Translations under genes and position numbers: made by a program
Shown: one piece after another, positions 1 through 11,626 of the stretch
How the letters are laid out: the number at the start of each line of letters is the position of its first letter
How positions within the stretch are numbered: the first letter of the stretch is position 1
From: Isoperla grammatica
Lineage: Eukaryota; Arthropoda; Insecta; Plecoptera; Perlodidae
Direction of reading: 5' to 3'
NCBI GenBank assembly: GCA_945910005.1
Contig: OX246745.1
Location: forward strand, 39,821,919 to 39,885,918
DNA: 64,000 nt
Notes under the pieces: model-generated
Told to the model about the DNA's origin: nothing
Database searches by the model: none
The model's input: the letters and a program-made list of their open reading frames with translations, nothing else

Positions 1-1210
1 TAATGCAAATGCCTACAATCAATCAATCATATGGTGTAGGTTTATGTGGTACAATCAGTAATGATCACTTTTTACATTATTTAATTGAATTATTGCAGTT
101 CATAGGTACCTGAACTAATAAAATTTAATTAACACCAATACAATAATTTTGTTAGAAAGAATTAAGAAGACACTTTCTTCTTAGAACTCTACCATAGCCA
201 ATTGCTACCGATTCCTTTAGCAGGCAAATGTTTATTTCTTTATAGACCTACAATCAAACCACTGGTACATAAAATATGCGCAAGGAATTGAATCGAATCG
301 AAATTAATTTATTTTCAGGTACAGCGATAGTAAAAATATAGTTTCAGGTTTTGTGTTTCTAAATTATTCTATTTTGGATTCGATTACGGTTCGGGGTTTA
401 TGGTCACTTCCCGTACAGGGTTCCAAATGGTTTACTTTGACAAAAAAATGTCTTGTATTTAATATATTGGATATATTAATGAAATGTCGTGTGCATTTTG
501 TATGCAACACCAAAACAAAATGCAACAATGAGTGTGTTTCATTCAAGGTTGGATAGTCTTATTTTAGAACCGAGTTAGATATTATTTTATAGCGAAGTGT
601 TATGTACATATATTTTTTTTGTGTGTGTAGTTGTATTTGATTTGTTTAGTGTTAATCTGATGTTTTAAAATATGCATTATATTATACCTCCGTGTGCAAT
701 CTTCTGTAATATGAAAATAAGCACAGCATTAAATGATCAGCACTGTACTGGGGCTCTGTGCATAACTTACCACACCCACAAACCAAAACACGTTTCAGGT
801 GAATACTATTATTAGTATTAGTATGAGTTCAATAAGCGTCATTAGTTTTTGCTTGGCGGGCGTACAGTGACGAGTATATGTACCCTTTTAAGTAGGTGAA
901 GTTGTCTCCAGAGAGGTGTACGCTTTATGCCATCATTGTTGGAAAAAAGGAAATACTGTGTTTGTGTGTGGTGTTTAATATTACTGTTATGGCTTTTATA
1001 TCATTGTGAATTTGGTTCATTTTTAAACCTCGTGCATGGACTAGTACACATTTATAGTAGCACAATTAATGTTATTTTTATCCTATTAACTTTTTCATAC
1101 GCCACAGTAGGTATAATTTTTGGAATTATTGCACGTCCTTCTTTATGCAAGTGGTCCATAAAATATGCATACAAGCAAATGTTTATGATTTTATTATCTA
1201 ATACCTATAT
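1..1210. other. No gene recognised
   Basis: AT-rich sequence with short chance reading frames only (the longest, 927-1217, is hydrophobic and lacks codon structure I can trust). No repeats of note. Confidence 0.5.
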
Positions 1211-1331
1211 CTTATGACTTCCAACTAAACGTTTTGGTTGTCAGATGACTTCATTTCACAGCCTCTGATTGGTGGTTTCCTTGGTGAAAACAAGTTAGCG
1301 TATACTTTAACATTTAGTTGGAAGTCATAAG
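1211..1331. mobile_element. Small hairpin MITE, 121 bp
   Basis: The first ~19 bases (CTTATGACTTCCAACTAAA) are repeated inverted at the end. No clear target duplication was seen. Superfamily unknown. Confidence 0.7.
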
Positions 1332-1737
1332 AGCGGGCATAAGACTTATAGTAACTACAATATCTAAACTACCATGAACGCACCAAATATAATAAGATTA
1401 ATCGGGCAAATGGAAACATCACAATATTATGTACATTCACTTTTGACGCATATCACAGCTTTACGTGACTTTGTTTTCAATGACATTTTGCTCTTTCTGT
1501 TATTCTCAATGCAGTTCAAACTACCGCTCAGTTTGAGACCGTTTATTCGCTGAATCAGGCAGTCCTCGCCAATCTAACCAATCACGGGCAACAGTTTCCG
1601 CGCATAGTTCGTAAACTGTTAGCGGTCGAAATGAATCAATGGCCGTGTACATACAACTTGAATGAAATCACTCAATAAGATAAATTGACATCTGTAGTAT
1701 TTCCAAATGATATTTTCGAAAACAAACGCCAGCTTTG

Positions 1738-1880
1738 TTGACCGCGGTCGATTAGGCGTTGGTCTAGTAAACCGAGGTCTCTGCGTTCCAGGTTTGAATC
1801 CTTGCTTGGGCATGGATATATCGTGTGTGTGTGTGGTGTTTTTTCATCATCATAGTTACCCACTCATCGTTTCAATTAGC
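1738..1880 (+). mobile_element. tRNA-derived SINE, family with CCCACTCATC tail
   Basis: A-box-like GTTGGTCTAGTAAACC and B-box GGTTTGAATCC (1791-1801) at tRNA spacing. A short TG run follows, then a tail TTCATCATCATAGTTACCC, ACTCATC. The same tail plus a B-box occurs inverted near 47105-47030 and 23760-23697. Confidence 0.6.
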
Positions 1881-2409
1881 CATAGTTGCAAAAATATGAT
1901 ACGTAAAGTCCAAATATCATCATCTAAAACAAACCTTGTATGTATTTTATTTTTGTGATTTCCGCACCCACACTAATAACAGTCCATACATTTTTTGTTG
2001 TATGTCGTTCAATGCACATAGTATGCTACCGAAATGGCGTGCGCATTCAGACCTTTTTCACTAGGTATTTTGAATTTTGATAGCTATCATAGAATGGCTA
2101 CAATGACGTGTTATGTTTTATGATGTTCACGGCAAACGTGCAAAATTAAACAACGAACTTAGTCGACAAATTAAAAAGCTTTTATTATGGTTTAAAAGCG
2201 GTTATTGTATGATTAAACAATACGAAAGTTTAGATCTAGCCCGTATCTACATTATGGAACTTTCCATACAATGATAGCTTTAATAGTTTATGAATTATAG
2301 CCTATTGGGTAGACCACGGTCGAATGAAATTATGCGGAAATTAATGGAAAAATCAACTTGAAGGTTTTAATTTATTTAAATAAAACAAACTTCTCAACGG
2401 ATTTAAATA

Positions 2410-2620
2410 ATATTTTGTGCAATTATTAGCAACGTATCGAGAAATAATGTACACAAATTCTAAGATTGTTACTTCAACCGCCATTTTGTAAACACAAATT
2501 TTGTTTATTATAAAGTTTTTTTTTTTTGAAAGAGTAATATGATATTAAAAAGATGTGTTGCTTTAATACATTGAAAAAACCCGTTCACGGGCAACGCGGA
2601 GCGTTTTCCTTGTTAGTGAG
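2410..2620. repeat. Dispersed repeat, inverted relative at 50880-51085
   Basis: Shares, in opposite orientation, TGTGCAATTATTAGCAAC-like, TCGAGAAATAAT, AACCGCCAT(T/C)TTGTA and GCAACGCGGAGCGTTTTCCT blocks in the same order with 50880-51085. Probably an old transposon family with no recognised ends. Confidence 0.65.
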
Positions 2621-2925
2621 CAAACACAAGTCAGACAGAAGAGAACAGAACAGAGAACACATGGATCACCATTACGATAGAAGACATTATTTGGTGAGTA
2701 TGAACAACAATCATATTAACTGGTAGGGCATAGGCTATGCTATAGAGCTTGCCCATGTTGTTGGGTTTCAAGTCAAACCCAAAGCATTGGCAGTGAATAT
2801 CCAGCCTTGCATTGGGTTTATAATTCCTAAAACCCAATGCCTTTGTTCTTGGCTAACCTATAATAGGTGTTATTTGGCATCTACAACAATTTGTGTTGTA
2901 TTTAAGAGTAGAATACGGGCTCGTG

Positions 2926-3060
2926 CAGTGGCGTATACACGGGGGGGGGGGGGAGGGGGGAGGGGGGACAACGCCCCACCCCTTTTTGCAAAGGAAACAT
3001 GGAAAATGACCGTTTACATTTCAATAAGACAGTATTTTAGACATTTGTTTTTGTTAAAAA
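2926..3060. mobile_element. Truncated hAT-type element, left end
   Basis: Begins CAGTGGCGTATACACGGG, followed by G-tracts and CCCCTTTTTGCA. It then has the same AACATGGAAAATGACCG segment as the complete copy at 20711. No matching right end was found downstream. Confidence 0.7.
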
Positions 3061-3486
3061 TACACGCATCGATCTATGATTATATTTGTATCTACCAACA
3101 CCTCAGCTGTTCTTGGCGGGGTGGGCCCTGGATGTGAAACCACACTCACACTATCGAACAAGGCACGGAACGGAATCCATATCACTTGATACTTGCTGAC
3201 TCGCACAGAAGACGCCGCCACATAAAGCGAGGCGGATGTAGTTTTGTAACGTGTACACTTTTAGAAACAATGCCGCAATTCATTCAAGTTGACGCATGTA
3301 GCTGACACTACATTAGGTCCAGCCAAACACATTATTTAATATTTAGTCATTGTCTGAGTCTCGCAATCGGCGGTCGCATAGTGTGACAATACAGGCAATA
3401 GGCACAAGTGCAGCGCTAATTGCGAACACAAAGGTGAGTACAGATTAATAAAATAAAATATAACACATCAGGATCTATCTACTCTT

Positions 3487-3515
3487 ATCTATCCATCTAT
3501 CTATCTATCTATCTT

Positions 3516-3596
<81 letters not shown>

Positions 3597-3662
3597 GTCT
3601 GTCTGTGTCTGTCTGTGTCTGTCTGTTTGTCTGTATGTCTGTCTATATATCTATCTATCTAC
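3487..3662. repeat. (CTGT)n / (CTAT)n microsatellite
   Basis: About 175 bp of CTGT repeats bordered by CTAT repeats on both sides, with a few GTGT interruptions. Confidence 0.95.
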
Positions 3663-3791
3663 TATCTACTCAAAAAACATTGACATGCTTTTTTTAGTGA
3701 GATGATCTACCCTGTTATGGTTGAGGACCAAGTGGTCCTGCCTATTTCTTTAGCTCTTTTAATTAAATAAATAAATAAATTCACATTTGGA

Positions 3792-3873
3792 GTCTACCCA
3801 CTCAGTAACAAGACTGATTTTCAGTGGGGGACTTGTGGGCTGAAAATCTGTTCTTGTAACCGAGTGGGTAGAC
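3792..3873. mobile_element. Foldback element, ~34-bp arms
   Basis: GTCTACCCACTCAGTAAC...TTTTCAG is followed after a short G-rich loop by the inverted copy CTGAAAATC...GAGTGGGTAGAC. Half copies lie at 4238-4282 and 26828-26872 (more diverged). Likely a dispersed family. Confidence 0.7.
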
Positions 3874-4035
3874 CATAAATACAATAATTCGTTTAATTAT
3901 TTATTATTATTTTTTAATTAATAATAATTTTTAATTGAAATTTGTTTAATTATTTATTATTACTTTTATTTCCATTTACAAGTAGTGCAATCAGGTAATT
4001 TAAATAACTTGTGTAGCTAACGCCATCATACACAG

Positions 4036-4115
4036 CTAAGGCTGGTTGGTCCAGTGGGTTTATTCCTGCTTCCACTGCAGAAGGTCCGGGGTTTGAATCC
4101 CGGTTCGGGCTGGGT
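4036..4115 (+). mobile_element. tRNA-derived SINE head
   Basis: An A-box-like GGCTGGTTGGTCCAGTGG is followed by a B-box (GGTTTGAATCC) at tRNA-like spacing, then a T-run that could stop RNA polymerase III. A degenerate relative with the same CCTGCTTCC and GCAGAAGG segment is at 42500-42570. The flanking sequence (TTTCCATTTACAAGTAGTGC) occurs on both sides (about 3970 and 4315), so the region is partly duplicated. Confidence 0.6.
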
Positions 4116-4742
4116 TTTTTTAATTTTGGAATTTGACTTAAATCTATCTGTATGGTACTGGTCTATAATATGTAAACGGTGACTTTGGAGCCGTCATAGC
4201 AACGAAGCCCATAATAAGTAGTATATAAATGTCCCCCGCTGAAAATCTGTTCTTGTAACCGAGTGGGTAGACCATAAATACAGTTTTTTTAATTATTTGT
4301 TATTATTTTTTATTTCCATTTACAAGTAGTGCAATCAGGTATGTCCCTGCGTTCTACCACAGAAATACCACAGCTGTCACAGACACAAATACCCTTTAGT
4401 GAATTTGAAATCGATTAATTGTTAGTTAATTTTATTAAATTTCATATTTTAAACCATGCATATAGTACGTAATCATACAATTTTATTTCATCCCTGAAAA
4501 CGCAATTTTTCCGTTGATCCCATTGTTGATTGGCAACCCATTCTCTGGTTTACACAAGTGGCCAAATATCCTGTTATGACTTGTTATCTGTTTTTATTAG
4601 GTACATAATATAAAAAAATATATAAAAAATAAAAAATGCTCAGCTGTAGTGCCATCGAATTGAAATTTATTAGGCTTAATCAAAGAAGTTTTCATAACAT
4701 TGTTCTAACTTGGTATTTTTCTATTTTATTTCAGCTTAAATA

Positions 4743-4999
4743 CCAGGGTCTGGATTCACAAAGGTGCCTAACTCTAAGTTGTCCTAAGTTAGGCAAATCC
4801 TAACTAGAATAATCAAGATAAATCATCTATGGGTATTACTAAACATTCACAAATAAAATACTTTTAGTTAAATTGTTGATATTTTATTATATTTTATCTT
4901 TATTACATTGCAGAACGACATTATGCGTGATTTTATCACTAAGATTTGCCTAAACTAGGACGTCTTAGCACTTAGGCACCTTTGTGAATCTGGGCCCAG
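4743..4999. mobile_element. MITE with ~28-bp inverted ends and TA flanks
   Basis: The left end CAGGGTCTGGATTCACAAAG and the inverted right end GGGCCCAGATTCACAAAG share the continuation GTGCCTAA. TA lies on both sides (4741-4742, 5000-5001), which would fit a TA target site. The interior is AT-rich and non-coding. Confidence 0.75.
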
Positions 5000-5055
5000 T
5001 ATTCAGCAAGAAAACGTTGGTAAATACTCGGTACCTGGCGTACTACATTGCCACC

Positions 5056-5126
5056 ATGGCCACTGGTGGTCTCAGAAGCCATGTCAGCACCAATGAAGGA
5101 GATTCATGCACCGACATTGACAAATC
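5056..5126 (+). other. Candidate first coding exon of an unknown gene
   Basis: GCCACCATGG gives an ideal start context. The frame reads MATGGLRSHVSTNEGDSC..., 23 codons plus two bases, then a donor-like TC|GTAAGA. A strong acceptor-like tract (TTTTCTATTTTATTTCAG, ending at 4735) lies upstream, with the MITE at 4743-4999 between. If real, the MITE would be part of the 5' UTR. Without splicing the frame stops at TAA after 24 codons. I do not recognise the peptide. Phase 2 does not match ovo exon 2. Confidence 0.22.
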
Positions 5127-6166
5127 GTAAGAATGTACTACATTTATGTTACCTGTTGACCTTAAGGTCACATAATGTGACATCTGACACTCAAGTAAAA
5201 CTAAATTTGGCTTTATCTTCTCTGTAACTAAAACTGGAACATTGCATCATGTTCTGAGTGGTAGACCTATAGAAGGTGATGTTTTATGTAATTCATTTAA
5301 TGTTTGGAATAAATACTGTCTGTTTATAATAAGTACTGCTCTGTAAAATCTTTCAAATAATAATATAATTAATACTGGTAAAACTCAACTGCTTATGTAC
5401 ATTGATTTCTTCTTATTAAGGTTCTTGCAGCCGTTTATCATATCATATTTCACGCTGGTATATTTCTTGTTACTAACACTGCTGCAAATACCTTTTTAAG
5501 ATAATATCCATATCCGTGCTTTCTCCTACACATTCCTCAGTCCTCACGGCCACTTTGTTTATTCTCTGCCAAGGTGAATAATAGAAATGTAAGTAAAAAA
5601 GAGCACTCAAAATAGACTAGACGCATTCTGGTGGCAAGAAAATAAACTTCTAAAAACAGTGGTTTACCTGTCAATTTTCATTGTTGTTTCATTGTAATTA
5701 TTCATCATTGGCGCTTAAAAGAGGTTGCTTAGCAGCGCTATTTATGTAAGTCTTGAGTCCTTTATTGAGTCCTTTATGTTCATAAACATAGCACGAAATT
5801 GCTTTCTTTTAGTGGTAATACATTTAGTTTAGTTTGCGCATACAAATTTATTTTTTACATTCTTCTTGGCGAGTTTCTCTCTCGTCTGACAGGGTCATAA
5901 CAAAGCAAATGCTTAATTTGAACTGTCCGATGTGCACGTGAAATTAAGTCAATTGTCGAACATATAATTGACGGTAAACTGCCGGTTAACAGATGATCGT
6001 TTGCGGAATCAATACGTTTTGGGGTTGTGGCAAAGTGATGGCCCACTGCTGTAAAAAGATGCAGGCCCTACAGCACGCCGCTCACGCGCCGTAACCATGA
6101 CATCAACACAATAAAGGTTGTGGCGCGCAGGCGGGCCGCTGTAGCAAAAAATATAGTTTATAGTTT
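5127..6166. other. No gene recognised
   Basis: AT-rich unique-looking sequence between the candidate exon and the GGTA array. Contains GC-rich GCGCGCAGGCGGGCCGC near 6122, otherwise nothing identifiable. Confidence 0.5.
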
Positions 6167-6993
6167 TAGGTAGGTAGGTAGGTAGGTAGGTAGGTAGGTA
6201 GGTAGGTGGGTAGGTAGGTAGGTAGGTAGGTAGGTAGGTAGGTAGGTAGGTAGGTAGGTAGGTAGGTAGGTAGGTAGGTAGGTAGGTAGATAGGTAGGTA
6301 GGTAGGTAGGTAGGTAGGTAGGAAGGTAGGTAGGTAGGTAGGTAGGTAGGTAGGTAGGTAGGTAGGTAGGAAGGTAGGTAGGTAGGTAGGTAGGTAGGTA
6401 GGTAGGTAGGTAGGTAGGTAGGTAGGTAGGTGGGTAGGTAGGTAGGTAGGTAGGTAGGTAGGTAGGTAGGTAGGTAGGTAGGTAGGTAGGTAGGTAGGTA
6501 GGTAAGTAGGTAGGTAGGTAGGTAGTTAGGTAGGTAGGTAGGAAGGTAGGTAGGTAGGTAGGTAGGTAGGACGGTAGGAAGGTAAGTAGGTAGGAAGGTA
6601 GGTAGGTAGATAGGTAGGTAGGTAGGAAGGTAGGTAGGTAAGAAGGTAGGTAGGTAGGAAGGTAGGTTGGTAAGAAGGTAGGTAGGTTGGTAGTTAGGTA
6701 GGTAGGTAGGTAGGTAGGTAGGTAGGTAGGTAGGTAGGTAGGTGGGTAGGTGGGTAGGTAGGTAGGTAGGAAGGTAGGTAGGTAAGTAGGTAGGTAGGTA
6801 GGTAGTTAGGTAGGTAGGTAGGAAGGTAGGTAGGTAGGTAGGTAGGTAGGACGGTAGGAAGGTAAGTAGGTAGGAAGGTAGGTAGGTAGATAGGTAAATA
6901 GGTAGGTAGGTAGGTAGGTAAGAAGGTAGGTAGGTAGGAAGGTAGGTTGGTAAGAAGGTAGGTAGGTTGGTAGTTAGGTAGGTAGGTAGGTAG
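6167..6993. repeat. (GGTA)n microsatellite, ~825 bp
   Basis: Tetranucleotide array. The left half is nearly pure; the right half carries GGAA, GGTT, GGAC, GTTA variants. A ~280-bp block of these variants (from about 6500 and again from about 6780) recurs in the same order, indicating an internal duplication. Confidence 0.95.
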
Positions 6994-7744
6994 ATCGCGT
7001 TTTTTAAATTGCCCGGGCTGCTAACGGGACGACGAAAGTGCCGGAAAATTACTTTAGATCACTATAAACTTCTCGTGTTCGCAAGGGGTTGGGGGGGGGG
7101 GAGGGGCATTCTTCGCATCCTCCCATCCAGTTCCGACGCTACTGGTTTTGGAAATAAGTATTTCCTATTAATCTGGAGATATACATTTTTGTGGTTAAAA
7201 TTATAAAGGCAAAATGTTAAGAAAATAGGTTTGATGGGTTGCGTAAATCTGATCATTTTTATTTGCTAGCTATGCTTAAAAAGTAGATGGTTTTAGAACA
7301 ATTTCTAGGAAGACATAATCTAAAAATTGCAAAGTTTTATGAAAATGTAAGTGTTCCTGGCTAGGAATGTGTATCGTGTGTAACGGGACTCCCACTGCCA
7401 GTGCAAGGACATAGCCATGCACTGGCAGTGTGCCCACTTGCCCACTACTCGCAAGAATGTGCGACACTGTAGTAGGCCAGAGCGGTATTTCCATTTCCTT
7501 GTATTGGGCTTTGAAATATTTCCAGGAATAACCAACCACAACATCATAATGACCGACCGATTGCCTTGGTGTAGTCCAAGGTTTTCCCCAACATAACCAG
7601 AAGTCGAGGACCCTACAGGAAATGCGTTCGGGAAAAGAAGCCCCGCGTACGGAATAATGAGGGCAGGAGGGAAAAGAGGAACAGTGGTCTTTTCTGATTC
7701 ATGCGTTATTTGATCGGATTGAATAATACTGCGGGGGGGGGGGG
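6994..7744. other. No gene recognised
   Basis: Contains G-runs (7089-7102, 7732-7744) and a ~20-bp imperfect inverted pair around 7389-7430 (CACTGCCAGTGCA / TGCACTGGCAGTG). No coding signal. Confidence 0.45.
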
Positions 7745-8312
7745 TTCTCAGTGTTTGTGAGCGCTGTTTGGTGTAGCATTATTGAGATGTGGTTCTCAGT
7801 GCTTGTGAGCGCTGTTTGGTGTAGCATTATTGAGATGTGGTTCTCAGTGCTTGTGAGCGCTGTTTGGTGTAGCATTATTGAGATGTGGTTCTCAGTGCTT
7901 GTGAGCGCTGTTTGGTGTAGCATTATTGAGATGTGGTTCTCAGTGCTTGTGAGCGCTGTTTGGTGTAGCATTATTGAGATGTGGTTCTCAGTGCTTGTGA
8001 GCGCTGTTTGGTGTAGCATTATTGAGATGTGGTTCTCAGTGCTTGTGAGCGCTGTTTGGTGTAGCGTTATTGAGATGTGGTTCTCAGTGCTTGTGAGCGC
8101 TGTTTGGTGTAGCATTATTGAGATGTGGTTCTCAGTGCTTGTGAGCGCTGTTTGGTGTAGCATTATTGAGATGTGGTTCTCAGTGCTTGTGAGCGCTGTT
8201 TGGTGTAGCATTATTGAGATGTGGTTCTCAGTGCTTGTGAGCGCTGTTTGGTGTAGCGTTATTGAGATGTGGTTCTCAGTGCTTGTGAGCGCTGTTTGGT
8301 GTAGCATTATTC
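7745..8312. repeat. 48-bp minisatellite, ~12 copies
   Basis: Unit TTCTCAGTGCTTGTGAGCGC plus 28 more bases; only 1-2 bases vary between copies (A/G in TAGCATT/TAGCGTT). Since 48 is a multiple of 3 and the unit has no stops in two frames, long open frames occur on both strands. There is no other sign of coding. Confidence 0.95.
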
Positions 8313-8736
8313 AGACATGATCGAGAATGATAATTTCGCCCGGTTATTGGCAAAAGTTTTCTTCTTTTTTCATTTCAGAGACAGAAATATTTTAGAAGAG
8401 GCCATAATTTAGATCACGACTATTTCAAGATATGTTATCACTGGTGTATACAGGCGTTTATTGCACAGAACGTCACTTCAAGGGCATCGGCTCACGCGTA
8501 TGATATAGATAGAAGAAGGAATCATTTGCTGTTACTATTATTATTGCATTTTGTTAGGCGGTAGATGTACAATTGTACAGCAGCACCTCATGTAGGCCTA
8601 GTCATCCAATTCTACTCATCTCTGGGGCAGAATGGGGGCAAAATGATTTTAATTCGTCCTCCGTCATTCATAAAAAGTAGAATGTTTCCAATAGACCTGT
8701 GGTAGGGGTAATAAAATAAACAAATTAACAAATAAC

Positions 8737-9056
8737 GGATTGACTGATGATGATGACTGATGATGATGACTGATGATGATGACTGATGATGACCCGTACC
8801 TCCAATGACTGATGATGATGACTTATGATGATCCGTACCTCCAATGTCTGATGATGATGACTGATGATGACCCGTACCTCCAATGACTGATGATGATGAC
8901 TTATGATGATCCGTACCTCCAATGTCTGATGATGATGATGACTGATGATGATGACTGATGATGATGACTGATGATGATGACTGATGATGACCCGTACCTC
9001 CAATGACTGATGATGATTATGACTGATGATGATGATGACTGATGATGATCCGTACC
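8737..9056. repeat. GATGATGACT-rich minisatellite
   Basis: Irregular array of GATGAT(GAT)GACT with periodic CCGTACCTCCAATG inserts about every 45-60 bp. Confidence 0.9.
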
Positions 9057-9912
9057 ACCAATCCGTAGATACACAAATGAAATACGAACATTTCCCGTGG
9101 AAAATCATTTTTAACATAATGGAAATTTTCCGGCAAAAATAGGTCGAAAATGTTTTATGTAAACTTTCCATATGTTTGACCCATACCCCTGCAAACCTGC
9201 ATGTAGGTATGGTATGGCATACAAAAGATGCCAAATAATACTAAATAATATAGTCATACACATGCTTCGGTTTCCCGTATATATAGCCAAATACGAATCG
9301 TTTAAGACAATAGGGGTCATATATCATAAATAATTAGCCAGTACACTTTGCAGGTATAATAATTTGAACCCTATGAACTGAACACTAATTTAATGTTATT
9401 CGTTGTATGCAAATGAGCAATTGTTTGTCATATGGGCTTCTGACGTACGTTGTTGACTGGGCTAGAGGCTAATGACTCACCGTATGTGCCAGCCTGACTG
9501 ATAGACTATCAGAGCCGGAACTAGGTAGGTGTCGGCCTGGGGGTTCAGCTGTGAGCCTATCTATCCGGAGAGAAGTAGGCACTGTATTTATATATATCAC
9601 ATCCATCGGTCCGACTTAACATTTATATATATATATATTTAATTATCAATTTCTACTTTTGACATATGCATTTTTGTGAAACACTTTCATAATTAAACAT
9701 GATAATTTGAGAAATCATCTGCAAACTTCTTCATACTTACTGGCCCGTTTTGTGATCCAAACTCCCTCTCCCCTCCCTCCCCCCCCACACGCCCCCACAC
9801 GCCCCCTAAAACACCTTAACTCTCCACCCCCCCCCCCCCCCCTTATTTGGACTCCATTATGACGACGCCGGAGATGTTCGAACATCACCGTACTACAACG
9901 CAGCGTACAACG
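9057..9912. other. No gene recognised
   Basis: AT-rich, then a C-rich stretch (9770-9842) leading into the hexanucleotide array. No genes or transposon ends seen. Confidence 0.45.
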
Positions 9913-10070
9913 TGCGTGTGCGTGTGCGTGTGCGTGTGCGTGTGCGTGTGCGTGTGCGTGTGCGTGTGCGTGTGCGTGTGCGTGTGCGTGTGCGTGTGCG
10001 TGTGCGTGTGCGTGTGCGTGTGCGTGTGCGTGTGCGTGTGCGTGTGCGTGTGCGTGTGCGTGTGCGTGTA
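9913..10070. repeat. (CGTGTG)n hexanucleotide array, ~26 copies
   Basis: Perfect GTGTGC repeats for about 157 bp, preceded by C-runs at 9781-9842. Alternating purine-pyrimidine, so able to form Z-DNA in principle. Confidence 0.97.
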
Positions 10071-10628
10071 AGACATGGTACAGCTGACACACAAGTGATG
10101 CCACAATACACAGGATCCTGTCCTGAATTATTTGGATTGGACTTCGCATTTCTTCCTTCCAACATCAACATGGACAGTTTCCCTATTAGACGTTTTGAGT
10201 GAATCGCCTCATATAATTGCGGCGGAGGGGAAGGGGGGGGGGGGGGGCAATTCGCTTCAACACTGACCCTATTCAGCTAGGAAACTGTAAAATACGTAGG
10301 CTTTCGTGGCCCGGGTTAATATTAATAAAATTGATTAATAAATGGTTTAAATAATTTTAACCTAGGTTAATTTAAATTAATTTTATTGACAGTTTTGGAA
10401 ATGATTTACAAAGGAGGACAATAAATACAACGATACAATACACAATGAAAATAATAAGCACACAAAACAAAGAAACAGAAGTATTTGTCACTTCTTACCG
10501 AAGGGATGTTTTTAAATGCTAAAATGATCTCCTTTTTTTCGAATGTGACAAATGCTAATTTGGATTTAATTTACATCAATTTTAACCTGATTATATTAAG
10601 AATAGAGATAAATTAAAATAGATGTTTC

Positions 10629-10822
<194 letters not shown>

Positions 10823-11067
10823 ATTTTTTTTTTTTTTTTTAATAATCATTTATTTATTTATTTGCGCATTCAATAAGAATTCCCACTAAGCTAAAATCTT
10901 AGCTTAACAGTGGGTTGCATAAACACAAACATTGTAGAGCGAACTGGTACAATTTTAACAAAACACTAATAAACAAAATACACCAACAACAAAATTCTTA
11001 AAATAAAGTCCAAAAACACTTTCATGTGAACAATGATAAATATAACATGCATAAATAATAGACACAA

Positions 11068-11285
11068 TACATGATACTGGATGAGTGGATGGCTTCAAAC
11101 TCAATTTAAACTCATACTAAATAGACACTAGACAGGATACTGGATGGCTTCAAACTCAATTTAAACTCATAATAAATAGACACTAGACAGGATACTGGAT
11201 GGCATCAAACTCAATTTAAACTCAAAATAAAAAGACACTAGACAGGATACTGGATGGCTTCAAACTCAATTTAAATTCATAATGA
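11068..11285 (-). repeat. 55-bp tandem repeat inside the LINE 3' UTR
   Basis: Units begin at 11131, 11186 and 11241 (GACAGGATACTGGATGGC and so on), with a degenerate one from 11068. Spacing is exactly 55 bp. It lies between the LINE stop codon and its A-rich end. Confidence 0.85.
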
Positions 11286-11303
11286 TAGGTTACTTTATAA
11301 AAA

Positions 11304-11626
11304 TTAAATAGTTAAAAGGTAGCTTTTTAAATATTGCTTGACTTCCCATAAATGTGTGATGGTGGACAAATCAATTGGTAACTCATTAAATAACTTAGGA
11401 ACTAGATATTCTAAACGCCTTTGGCCATGTTTGTTATTAAAAGAGGGGACTTTATACAGAATTTTGGAATAACTACGTGTAATTTTATGCTTTTGAACTG
11501 GCTCTTTATAGGAATCTTTAAAATAAAAATTTAGAATAAGTCTGTAAGTAAAAAGTTTCTCAATCGGAAGCACGTTAGACATTATATAAGAATCACGTAT
11601 TGGAAGAACGTTGCAATGGTCTGGTC
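11304..11626 (-). pseudogene. LINE ORF2 C-terminal end
   Basis: From the far side of the hAT element the frame resumes and ends with RRLEYLVPKLFNELP and TITHLWEVKQYLKSYLL, then a stop at 11301-11303. Such a closing block (LWN.LP.L, then F+..L+.YL) is typical of CR1/L2-like LINE C-termini. The function of the tail is not well defined. Confidence 0.78.

Noticed and set aside
5056..5126. Alternative ovo first exon
   Set aside because: Its donor is in phase 2, whereas ovo exon 2 needs one base from the preceding exon (phase 1). Joining would shift the frame.
7751..8320. 189- and 202-codon frames on opposite strands
   Set aside because: 48-bp array; both strands open by unit length.
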